Assembly: GCF_017589495.1 (NCBI RefSeq)
Contig: NC_063198.1
Span: forward strand, 21,570,862 to 21,634,861
Source of the DNA: Alosa alosa
Lineage: Eukaryota > Chordata > Actinopteri > Clupeiformes > Clupeidae
Direction of reading: 5' to 3'
Length of the DNA: 64,000 bases
Part shown: in pieces, positions 14,938 to 23,761 of the stretch
How positions within the stretch are numbered: position 1 is the first letter of the stretch
Layout of the letters: each line of letters starts with the position of its first letter
Program-made: the position numbers and the translations under genes
Notes under the pieces: generated by a model
Seen by the model: the letters and a program-made list of their open reading frames with translations, nothing else
Databases searched by the model: none
Told to the model about the DNA's origin: nothing

Positions 14938-15793
14938 GTGAACAAGCACACACTATGCACACACTCTTTTACATACACAAAAGCAGTGTTTGGAATACGG
15001 CCGTTTAAAAGAACGGCATTAGGTAACAACGTTATTTTTTCACTATCGGGGTAATCTAACTAATTACTTGTCCTGTCGTTACAACGCCGTTAACGTTACT
15101 GGAAGTTAAATGCGGTGCGTTACTATGCATTGATTGAATAAACTGTGTAATCCGAACGCACCCTGGCTCACAGAGATTCGACGAAACAGCAGAGGTCAGG
15201 AACAATCCGAAAAGTTGGCATTTTCAAGGTGCAGATATAAGCACTACTTCAAATTCATCAAGGCAAGAATGTTCATGTAATGTGTACATTATGTCCAGGA
15301 GCGAAGACTTTGTCGACAACGGTTGTAAGCAACTCTTAATTTCAGTCTCAGTCACGCATCTAAAGCTAGTGGCCAAAAACACTGATACCTCCACCACAGA
15401 TGATAGCTCACCATCCACTAGCAAAGAAGGACTCGGAGCAAAGTCCTCCAAGCAGCAAAAGCTAAATCTTTCTGCCTAACAACAAAAACCTACTCGGTTA
15501 CTTTTTGGAACAAGTAGTGAGTAACTATAACTAATTACTTTTTTAAAGTAACATTCCCAACACTGCACAAAAGTTGCAAGAGTAGGGGCTGGAGTAGGAG
15601 ATGGAGACAAATTGACAAGCTTGATTTATTTTTGCAGAAAGAATGTGCAGGACTGAGCAACAGTCATATTTTGTACTGCTTTGCGGTACATCTAGTTGAT
15701 TTACTGGTAAATACACTGATTTCTTGATTGACTGGTTTTAATTTTTGTTTTAATTATTCTCTCGTTAAGGACAAGAAGAAGGAGAAGAAGTAG
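6754..15793 (+). CDS. tmbim6: Bax inhibitor 1 (transmembrane BAX inhibitor motif protein 6)
   Basis: Coding exons are 6754-6809, 8473-8581, 9816-9936, 10162-10210, 11106-11203, 12394-12473, 13863-13963, 14127-14202 and 15770-15793. Phases agree at every junction and give 237 aa, the usual family length. The start follows an untranslated leader and gives MNVFDRNINFDALFKFSQ, typical of BI-1. Hydrophobic helices fill exons 3-9. Landmarks are STQQHLKNVY, FAFLTGVGLGPA, SALYAKRRSYLFLGG, CGFVLFDTQLIIEKAE, the acidic DLFLDF segment and the lysine tail DKKKEKK. Family knowledge: this is an ER multi-pass protein that limits ER calcium load and stress-induced cell death, partly by restraining IRE1. The last exon encodes only the basic tail. 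All canonical sites are intact and I see no break. Introns carry a SINE, a TTAA MITE, a GC-armed element and a Helitron-like copy. Confidence 0.96.
7086..7338 (+). repeat. tRNA-headed SINE in tmbim6 intron
   Basis: The 5' part resembles a tRNA-derived promoter, with a box-A-like GTGTAGTGGTTAAGGAGC and a box-B-like GGTTCAATTCC. It is followed by the teleost SINE phrase CCCTTGAGCAAAGCACTTAA. The 3' part (TAAGTCACTTTGGACA, then TAAATGTAG) is the familiar LINE-derived tail. The tRNA-like head is not a functional tRNA gene. Confidence 0.75.
7626..8257. mobile_element. TTAA-flanked MITE (piggyBac/Kolobok-type)
   Basis: TTAA at 7626-7629 and at 8254-8257 flank inverted ends CTCATTGAATGCCA and TGGCACTCAATGAG (13 of 14 match). 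A second TTGGCACTCAA copy lies just inside the right end. The 624 bp interior encodes no recognisable transposase. TTAA target duplication is shared by piggyBac and Kolobok, and the sequence alone does not decide between them. Confidence 0.7.
8838..9645. mobile_element. Element with GC-rich CCGAACCCG arms
   Basis: Both ends of an otherwise AT-rich 650 bp stretch are built from repeated GTCCGAACCCG and GACCCGAGCCCG words. The outermost right arm (GGGCTCGGGTCGGGTAG) is inverse to the left arm. This is a TIR-type non-autonomous element, perhaps hAT. Exact ends and target duplication are unclear. It sits in the intron between tmbim6 coding exons 2 and 3. Confidence 0.5.
11776..11872. repeat. (TC)n/(AC)n compound microsatellite
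   Basis: A run of TC dinucleotides passes into AC dinucleotides and then ACAGATACAC-type repeats, within a tmbim6 intron. The open frames across it are repeat artefacts. Confidence 0.85.
11900..12032. mobile_element. Fragment of Tc1/mariner-like MITE end
   Basis: The right end reads inward as ATACACTATGGGAAAAAG then TATTGGGACACCTGC, a terminal sequence widely seen in fish Tc1/mariner-type elements. The matching left end was not located with certainty; ACAATATAATGGACACACC near 11278 is a possible partner. Confidence 0.4.
12698..12830 (-). repeat. Partial SINE (same family as 46064 and 52645)
   Basis: TGAGGGAAATTTGGTCTCTG, CATTTAACCCAA, and GTGAAGCACACACTAATC match the 3' half of the fuller copies further along. 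The tRNA-like head is missing. Confidence 0.65.
14636..14936. repeat. CA-dinucleotide microsatellite cluster
   Basis: Several long (CA)n runs (about 14638-14712 and 14861-14936) are separated by CA-rich degenerate sequence. Cys/Val-rich and His/Thr-rich open frames here are repeat translations, not genes. Confidence 0.9.
14984..15565. mobile_element. Non-autonomous hAT element with perfect 8-bp TSD
   Basis: The ends are CAGTGTTTGGAA and TTCCCAACACTG. They are flanked by an exact 8-bp duplication CACAAAAG at 14976-14983 and 15566-15573, the hAT hallmark. The subterminal sequence carries GTAACTATAACTAATTAC words. Inside, the frame at 15280 reads MCTLCPGAKTLST, which resembles the start of a BED-type zinc finger, so this may be an internally deleted derivative of a transposase-coding element. 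It is inserted into Helitron-like copy a. Confidence 0.85.
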
Positions 15794-15921
15794 ACATCAC
15801 TGGAATCAAGGCCACCTGTGAGCCAACGTGGCATCAGAGAACACTGCTGGTGCAGTCACTTAAATGCTTCATTATGAGTTTCATTCTTCTGAATTACTTC
15901 AATATAGTGTCTTAATTATTA

Positions 15922-15955
<34 letters not shown>

Positions 15956-17680
15956 CAGTGATAAGATTTGGGTTTGAGCTTTAGGCTAAGGTTGATGACT
16001 GAGATTAGATGTAATGATGTGAAAAGGTCCCTGTGATGTAGCATTTTAAAGTTGTTTTTGAAGGGATGGTGTAAATGATGATGTGAACTAAAGCAAAATT
16101 ATTTGGGTAGTTGAATTACTTCTACTAATGGTGTTTCTCCCCAAGGAGTTTTTTATTTTATGAGACCTCTGAGGGGAAACGCAAACAGAACAGTTTAGCT
16201 CTTAACATCTAAATGCCTCTATTTAATCCTAACCTTGAGTAGGACAACAATGCCTCAAATCATATTTTAAACATCTCTTTTTTTGTATAGCAGGATCCTA
16301 AAAACCAACACCTTAACTAGTAAGTGTAGTTAGAGGCCTCTGTTTGTTGTTTGCCACTGTATATAACATCAAGGACACGTCTGACCGCAATTTGGTGACT
16401 TCCAATATTGTAGGTAACCAGTTGCCATCCAACCTTACCAATCCAACTTAAATATTGTCAGCACACTCTTAAAACGAATGTGTTGAAAATAACTAATTTT
16501 TATGTCCTGATAGGGACAACACTGTTTGTGTTGTTTCTAACACATTTGTTTTAAGAGTGCAGTCTCATCTAACTATTTGCTTGACCAAAATGTCTCGAAC
16601 AGTGAATTCTATGATGCATAATGAAGGACATTAACCCTTTGTTGCCATGTCTTGTTAATATCATTATTAATATTTGTAACCAACTTAAGACAACCATTTT
16701 TTTCCAGCTAGAAATATATATTTTTACAGTTTTACCAATCAGTTCATAACCTATAGGTTTCACAGGCTGCTTTAGACTCTGTCAATTTTGCAGTGTCTGC
16801 ATCGCGTTCATGACTTAATTACGGAAGAGACATTCTATTTATTTGGCGAAGAGTAGTCCTCTCTGTGTGCTACTTATGCCCCCTTCAAATCACTGAGCAC
16901 CGTGTGAGTGTTCCAAGCACTCAACAGTGCATTTGGCTCAAAGTTAATCTCAGACAAAGAAAACAAATGGCAACCATGCCAACACTTGATAAGACTATAT
17001 TGATTACATGTAATTGCAAGCACATAGAAATGTCAAATTAGCTAAATCTATTCAAATGTCAGTGATTCTTTGTTTTTTATTTTTTGTTTAAATTTTGTGG
17101 ACTTTCTTATGTCTGTGGTTATTGTGAAGATTTCCATTGGTGTAGTCCACAATGCTGTAGAGAAAGTGATGGAAATGAAAGAACACGTTTTTTTTGAAAA
17201 GTGTAATATTTTTCCAGATGTTTATCCTGTAGATTTGACCAATTATTTGACGCATTTGAGAGGATTTGTTCAACCACCACTGCACTGCACTCGCTGTGCA
17301 TAGTTGCTAAAGCATTAGTCACCACAGCTGTTTCCATTTTTATTTTGTGGGTTGTAAAGTTTATCCACAAATAATTTTTGATACCAACCAAATTCAGCCC
17401 TATTTATCCACCCAGTAGACATAAGTGATTGTCTCATTCAGAAGGCTTTATTTTCTTAGAAAGTGCCAAGTACAACAACATACTGAATCTGAATTACTGA
17501 ATCATCAACAAATTACTAATTAACTGTAGTGTCAACTTTCAGTGAACAAGGCATATCTTAAACTGTGAAGATAATCCTTATTAATTGTTATTTTACTTGC
17601 TTTTCCAGGGATTGCTGTTGTAATTCAGATAAATTAATGTAAGAGTTAAAATTTGTTAAAATAAACTTTGATTACATGAT
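15794..17680 (+). other. tmbim6: tmbim6 3'UTR with poly(A) signal
   Basis: Non-coding sequence follows the stop at 15791-15793. AATAAA at 17660-17665 is the best poly(A) signal. An ATT-repeat tract lies near 15918-15955 and a 96-nt palindromic MITE at 16464-16559. Parts of this region from about 16480 on recur, diverged, at 19590-20005. The exact cleavage site was not determined. Confidence 0.55.
16464..16559. repeat. 96-nt palindromic MITE in tmbim6 3'UTR
   Basis: CACTCTTAAAACGAATGTGT at the left is inverted at the right as ACACATTTGTTTTAAGAGTG. The centre also pairs (ACAACACTGTTTGTGTTGT). The transcript would fold into a long hairpin. A worn relative lies at about 19590-19670. Confidence 0.7.
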
Positions 17681-18299
17681 ACCTGTGTCAAATCACCTGT
17701 GGTTAACACACTAGAATATTCAAGCAGTCTACAGACTGGAGGAGCTATCAGGGATGACTTCCGCAGAGAAAGATGGTTGCACAGTAAAACATTGAAAGCT
17801 TGATGAAAGTTTCCCCGCATGATCCCTTAGTTTTGAATACCCTTACATTCTGATTCCACCAGTGGAATTTACTTATAATTTAAAATGTCATCTTACATGT
17901 AGATTTCAGTATCTGAAAAGGTTGTGATTTTTTTTTTTTTGTTCTAGACACTGAAAATTGGACCATTTGTTTGGCTACTTTAATTAAAAGACGTGTGTAT
18001 AACAGCCACCAAGGTACCTATCCCCCTTTATGTCTGTGATATTGCAAGACAGAGCACCTAAACAAAACAGTCTATATGAAACAAGTGGCAACACAGATTT
18101 CATTGCTGCTGCTGTGTGTGCATGTTGCAGAGCAACAATCAAGTTCTTTGGGAAATTATCCAAATTATAGAAACAAATGAACATGAAGTAGTAGCCTATG
18201 CACGAAGAGAGATAAAGAGAAATGTTTTCTGTTTGACATTCACCGCTCCCTCCTCCTATCTGGCCTCATTAACCTGACCTGACCTTGGACTCAACTGAC

Positions 18300-18349
18300 T
18301 TATGCTGCCTCCTCATCAGGACAACACTAGGCCTCAGAATCTCCTACAG
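18300..18349 (+). pseudogene. Duplicate copy of receptor 5'UTR exon
   Basis: The segment ending CTCCTACAG|GTAAGCAG (donor GT at 18350) is closely similar to 27668-27724, as are the flanks (about 17940-18470 against 27243-27886). It keeps a good donor. It may be a relic of a tandem duplication or an alternative first exon of the cytokine receptor gene. The sequence cannot tell these apart. Confidence 0.45.
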
Positions 18350-18470
18350 GTAAGCAGTTTTCAAACAGAGTGTCACCACTACAGTTTAATAGAGCAGTCA
18401 GTATTCTGTGAAGATGTAATGGTTTGGAAGATAGCCACCTCCCTCAGAGTCTGAAATGGTATCTTGAAGT

Positions 18471-18900
18471 TCACTGCTCAAAAAAATGTAAGGAACACTT
18501 TGAAAACATCAGATCTCAATGGCAAAAAAACATAATGCTGGATATCTATACTGATATGCAGGATGCCACGTCGTGTTTTGGAAGAGGGCTGATTTCAGAC
18601 TCCCTCAAAAATCAAAGTGAAAATATTATGTGGCAGGCTAGTCCATTCTGCCTAAATTTAATCGCAGCAACTCAAAATGGTACTCAGTAGTTTGTATGGC
18701 CCCCACATGCTTGATGACGTCGGGGCATGCTCCTAATGAGACGGCTGATGGTGTCCTGGGGGATCTGCTCCCAGATGTTGACACGGCCATCACTGAGCTC
18801 CTTCATTTCTTCATCCTCCAGGAACTGCCTGCACACATGTGGCTGGCCATTGTTGTGAAACAGGAGGAACACATGGCCCACTGAACCAGTACAGGGTCAG
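18471..18900 (-). mobile_element. Truncated Tc1-like transposon, transposase C-terminus
   Basis: The left end CACTGCTCAAAAAAATG is the start of a familiar fish Tc1-type terminal repeat. The minus-strand frame 18684-18881 reads NGQPHVCRQFLEDEE, then IWEQIPQDTISRLIRSMP and GGHTNY before a stop, the C-terminal end of that family's transposase. The DDE core is absent, so it is a dead fragment. Confidence 0.7.
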
Positions 18901-18917
18901 ACAATGGGTCTGAAAAT

Positions 18918-20005
18918 GTCATTCTACTTATAACTCTTATCTGGCACTTCCGTGCAACACTAGTTTGCGCTCAGCCCAGATAAAATCATGGTGTTGTTGC
19001 TGGAACTGGGTCAACGTTTGTGTGCAGGTCAGCGTGAGAAAAATAAAAAATGTCTAGGCCTACTCACGAAATTTACACTCATGAGGGAAATTTGTCTTAA
19101 GTGAAAAAAAGTCCTATAGTAAGGTGACATTGATATGATGTTGGTTTACCATCCAAATCATCATTTTGGTTGAGATTGAAATCTCAAATAGACATTGAAT
19201 AAGCATTACAATCCTGACAAAAACCCGACAGTGCATGAATATCGATAAGAGAGATATCGAAACAACATCGGTTTATAGTTTGCCATAATCGATAGAGCAT
19301 CGATACATAGTTCACTAAAAGATATTGAAAAGTCATGGATTTATGGTTGACTGGGAAATCTTAACGTGGTGATCAAAAAGTAGTGGTTAGCCTACGATGC
19401 ATCAAGACCACAGGCGAGTTTAGGCTATTTTTAGGGGTGCTCAAAATATCAAAATATGCCATGGCCCAACTCGAGGGGCGGCGAGGGGTGGTGTACTCAG
19501 CTGTAATAAAACATAGTTGAATATCCAGAAAGTATGCTTTAACTAGACTTTTAATGCTACCTGGGATTCTGAAATAATCAAAGGCCTCCCACAAAATGTG
19601 TTGAAAATAACACAACTTTTGTTGTTTTTAACACATCTCTATATCCAGATAGGGACAACACTGGTTGTGAATGTGCTTTAGAATCTGTCAATGTTACACC
19701 ACTACTGTCTGCATCACATTCATGACTTAATTACGGAAGAGACATTCTAAGCCCTCAAGAGTGCATTTGGCTCAAAGTTCAACTCAGACAAAGAAAACGA
19801 ACAGCAACCATGCCAACAGTAAGACTATATTGACTACATCTAATTACAAGCACATAGGATTATCAAATTAGCCAAATCTATTGAAATGTCAGTGATTCTT
19901 TGTTTTTTATTTTTTTATTACATTTTCTTACCCCTACATTCTGATTCCACCAGTGGAATATCCTTATAATTTAAAATATCATCTTACATAATAATAATAA
20001 TAACA
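18918..20005 (+). repeat. Second, degraded copy of tmbim6 3' region
   Basis: 18918-19080 resembles tmbim6 intron sequence at 13483-13711 (shared words include GTGCAACACTAGTTTGCGCT and AGATAAAATCATGGTGTTG). 19590-20005 resembles 16480-17900 of the tmbim6 3' region (for example CATGACTTAATTACGGAAGA and ATTCTGATTCCACCAGTGGA). Order and orientation are kept. The coding exons between are missing. This looks like a tandem duplication that has decayed and been invaded by transposons. Confidence 0.65.
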
Positions 20006-20880
20006 ATAACAATAATAATAATAATAATACATTTTATTTAAAAAACGCTTTTAGTCCATATCTCTTCAGACTAGCCTAAAGTCCATAGTTTCAGTTCCTT
20101 TTTAAACTGGGCAGTGGATTCACACTGCCTGATGTCATTTGGAAGTGAGTTCCATAGCTTTGGGGCTGTGTGGGAGAACGCTCTCTCTCCCATGGTGCTG
20201 AGGTTCATTTTGGGCACCTTGAGCAGACCAGCTGATGAGGATCGCAGCGAGCGGGAAGGGGTTATATTTGGGAGCAAGGTTATGCAGGGCCTTATATGTC
20301 AACAGTAGGATCTTAAACTGGACTCTCTGGGTAACTGGTAACCAGTGTAGCTGCAACAGTACAGGTGTTCTATGGCTTGTGGACTTTGTGCCTGTTACTA
20401 TCCTGGCTGCAGAGTTCTGAATTATTTGGAGGCGGTGGAGTGATTTATGTGGAATGCCAGAGAAGATGGAGTTGCAGTAATCAATGCGGGATGTAACATA
20501 GGCGTTTACTATTTAAGTACTTGTGCACTCTGCTAACTGAGGGAGGGGCGCAGTCTTGCGATGTTGCGCAGATGGAAAAAGGCGCTGCGAGACCCACTGT
20601 TAATATGGGCAGTGAATGCAAGTGTGCTGTCTAGTATAACACCAAGACTCTTCACCTTGGTGGAGCAGGCAATGTTGGAGTCATCTACAGATAGAGTCTG
20701 ATTTCCATCTTTGCCAGCGTTGTTTTTGAGCCAACAACAAGTAATTCAGTCTTGTTACTGTTCAGTTCTAGGTAGTTGTTAGTCATCCACAGATTTATAT
20801 CATGCATACAGGCATCATCGCAGCAGGAGGAAGGGAGGCAGTCGGTTTGGTCTACATATAAAGCTGGGTGTACATGTAGA
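19988..20880 (-). mobile_element. 5'-truncated L2/CR1-type LINE, minus strand
   Basis: The minus-strand frames give the C-terminal part of a non-LTR reverse transcriptase: LHWLPVTQRVQFKILLLTYK and then GERAFSHTAPKLWNSLPNDI, with earlier pieces NNYLELNSNKTELLVVGS and VKSLGVILDSTLAF. Stops and frameshifts break it. The 3' end carries an ATT-repeat tail (19988-20030), as in L2-type elements. It splits the duplicated tmbim6-derived sequence between ATCTTACA and TACATGTAGATTTC. Confidence 0.75.
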
Positions 20881-20883
20881 TTT

Positions 20884-21480
20884 CAATTCAATTCAATTCA
20901 AATGTATTAGTCACATACAATTATACAGAGTATATGAAGTGAAGAAAAAGAAGAGGAGGAGAAGAAGAAATGTCTAAAGTGCATGACCTGTTGTTTCCAA
21001 CATGCTTGTGCTCCTGCTACAGTCCTCATTCAGTATCCAGAAGGCTTGGGGATAAAAACTTTTCTGCATTCTCTCTGTGTTGGCCCTCAGGCAGCGGTAA
21101 CATTTCTCAGAGCTCCTGATGTATATTTCCTCTAGGTTGGGTAGTGCACTCCTGGTGGTACGTTCAGCTGATCTCACTACTCTCTTTGGGGCTTTACAGT
21201 CTTGCTGATTGCTGTTTCCATACTAAGCTGTTATATTCCCAGTAATAATACTTTCAATGGTGGCTCTGTAAAAGTTCTGAAGTAATTGCTGAGGTAGCCT
21301 AAAGTACTTCAGATGTCTGAGGTGAAAAAGACGCTGGCGTACCTTTCTCACCATTGAATCAACATGTTTCCAAGTCAGATTTTCATAAATATGAATACCT
21401 AAAACGCTCTATCCTTTTGTTGATCTGGAGTGGTTGTTAAACTTTCTGAAATCTATAAACATCTCCTTAGTCTGGAGTAG
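20884..21480 (-). mobile_element. LINE reverse-transcriptase remnant with TTGAA tail
   Basis: The tail TTGAATTGAATTGAATTGAA (inverse of 20884-20903) marks the 3' end. The minus strand reads VRQRLFHLRHLKYF, IESIITGNITA, KRVVRSAERTTRSALPNLEE and KSFYPQAFWILNED, the post-catalytic region of a vertebrate non-LTR retrotransposon. Several stops are present. Clade was not fixed. Confidence 0.6.
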
Positions 21481-22762
21481 GTTGTTGTCTTGGCATCAGT
21501 AATACACAGATATGGCCTTATTATGGCTTCTATGCAAGACATGCAAGACCTGCTCAATAAAACAAGCGCCCTCTGTTTCATTTGTAGTGACTATATCTAA
21601 TTTAATTGTTGTTATGAACTGGATATGTGATGATTCTGTGAATACTGGATATGGGGCCCCCGTTGTACAATGCCTGCATACCACAAATAGTGCAATCATA
21701 CAATCAACTAGATGTACTGCATAGCGGTACAAAATATGACAGCCGCTCAGTCCTGTACATCCGTTCCGCGAAAATAAATCACACTAATCAATTTGTCTCC
21801 ATCTTTTACTCCATCCCCCACTCTTGAAACTTTTGTGTATGCTTGTTTGGCATGCCTGTGTGTGTGTGTGTGTGTGTGTGGCTGAACAGAAAGTAGCCTA
21901 CTGGCGCTGAAAAGGTGAATAGAATAGCCAAAGAAGTTGTAGCATTGTTATAAAACCTTTAAAATCTCTAAACAATCGCAGTAGGGCAGTTCATCACAGT
22001 TCATCCATTGCAACTGGATTGATGAAAGGTCACTTACACCTGTAGGCTACATTGTATTTGGGAATTAAGCAAAATATATCAGCATAATGTTATTTTTTTT
22101 TATTTTATTTATTTATTAATAAACAAAAACATCTCTGTCAGTTCCATGCCGTTTTCAACAGCTATCAAAAACAAAGGTCATTTTGTCATCTTTAGTTCAT
22201 GTGAACTTTATTGTTCAAGGCACAAATTAAGTAACAGTAGTCTGAAACGAAATGCTGTTTTACATCTAACCAGTGGTGCAAATAACTGACATGTCCAAAT
22301 GGGCCTTGATGAAATGCTTCGCTAGACTGTTTATGCACATTTTAACGGGCCAAAGTTGAAGAGCTGTTGTCCGTTATTGTTCGTGCAAATATAGGCTGAT
22401 TCGTGTTCCCTTGCATTGTGTAACTGAGGTCCATGGCTTGTCTGGCTTTCACCAGACCAAGCTCAATCTTTTAAGAAATCAAAAAATAAATAGCGGGCAG
22501 ATCAGACTGGGTTCACCCAGCCTAGTCCATAGGCGCCCGATATTGTTTAATTTTCCGATTGAGATATACACGCTCTGGCTATTCTAAATGCAAAATGCAT
22601 CAAGAGTTATGACAAAACTGTAACTAACAAACTAGATCCTAATAGAAAGCTGTTAGCTTCCCTAAGCTACAGGTAGGCCTATAAGGTAGGCCTATTTACA
22701 ACATAAATTGTCAATAGGCTATGCTGGCGACACAAATAAAATCTCCAGTGCTGCTTGGTATA

Positions 22763-23293
22763 ACCAGAGCCCGTCTACGGAGAGCCTTGCCACTCCGTAA
22801 TAAGTCCCATTGTACCGAATTTTGGTTGCAGTTCCACCAGAGTTCCACTGGGGGCGATCGCCATGAGTGCAGAATGAATGGGAGTCAATGGAGCTAGACA
22901 GCTAAATTGGTCTCTTTCACCTGATTGTTGTTGACAAATCTCAGATTTGATTGTAGTTTGTATAACTTCAACATGGGTTATAGGTCAAAAGTTGAATGAA
23001 CGAGTACTTATGTCCTTTTGATTTCTTACAGGTTGGGTCGTTGCACATAACACGCTAGCATTGTGCTAATGAATGACGTCATTGACACATTTGAAAGGCT
23101 TTTTAGAACAATTAAGTGACTTTAAAAAATATAATACTCAACCAAGTGTATTTTCTTTGCCTCCCCTCCATAGACCTCCATGCATTCTGCACTCGTGGAC
23201 GAGCGCCCTCATGTGGAACCACAGAAAGAACTGCAACCAGTTCAGAAACCGGAAGTTTTCCGAGAGTGGCAGTTCTCCCCTTATTAGACATTC
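22763..23293. mobile_element. TIR element (hAT-like) inside Helitron-like copy b
   Basis: The left end AGAGCCCGTCTACGG...TTGCCACTCCG pairs imperfectly with the right end GAGAGTGGCAGTTCTCC...ATTCTCT. The 9-mer GGTATAACC flanks both ends, compatible with a hAT-size target duplication. It has no transposase frame. Confidence 0.5.
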
Positions 23294-23301
23294 TCTGGTA
23301 T

Positions 23302-23760
23302 AACCAAAGATTGTTAAGGTGGAGCAAGATACTTCGTCGTAGTTCATGTCTATGGGCGCGAAATGGTGATCGAATCCTGTCTGCATAAAGAGGCGTGTCG
23401 ATGACTTATTGATGAGCGTACGTTGCAACCGGCCAACAGAAACGGCATAAATAACCGGCGCACACATGATATAAGGTCGATTTTCTCCGGACTGGAATGT
23501 TCAAAAATGCTAAAAATGTACCTGAAATGTTCAGAAGAGTTTGAGGATCATGAAAACGTGCACGAAATTCACATTCCTAACTCTATAGAACCAAGACCTT
23601 AGCATATGTGGTGAAATTCTGAGCTATGCCCATAGACTTCAATGGAGCAGTCGCTGCTTCTGCTCTGCATAAAGGGGGATTTTGATCCCTCTCGTGCGAT
23701 CTGGGTTCCCGGAAGTGGCTCCTGATGAAATATCTTGCTCCGCCTTAACAATCTTTGGTA
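23302..23760. mobile_element. 460-bp MITE with about 33-bp inverted ends
   Basis: The left end reads ACCAAAGATTGTTAAGGTGG then AGCAAGATACTTC. The right end is its inverse, GATATCTTGCTCCG...CAATCTTTGGT. The interior contains a second, weaker inverted similarity (GTTCATGTCTATGGGC and GCCCATAGACTTCAATGG). Confidence 0.65.
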
Positions 23761-23761
23761 T

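Larger units (their letters stand above)
14300..15695 (+). mobile_element. Helitron-like element, copy a (interrupted)
   Basis: It begins with a worn hairpin ATTATGACTGCC...GGTCATATAGG and ends with hairpin GTACTGCTTTGCGGTAC, then ATCTAG at 15690-15695. Between them lie the family words (CACTGAAAGACC, GCACGAAACTTGGTGGGCAT, TAGCGCCACCTAGTTAAA), long CA tracts and the conserved tail GGAGATGGAGACAAATTGA. A hAT element at 14984-15565 is inserted inside. There is no coding capacity. It lies in the last tmbim6 intron. Confidence 0.6.

Noticed and set aside
14624..15029. Cys/Val-rich and His/Thr-rich open frames on both strands
   Set aside because: They are translations of CA/GT microsatellites.
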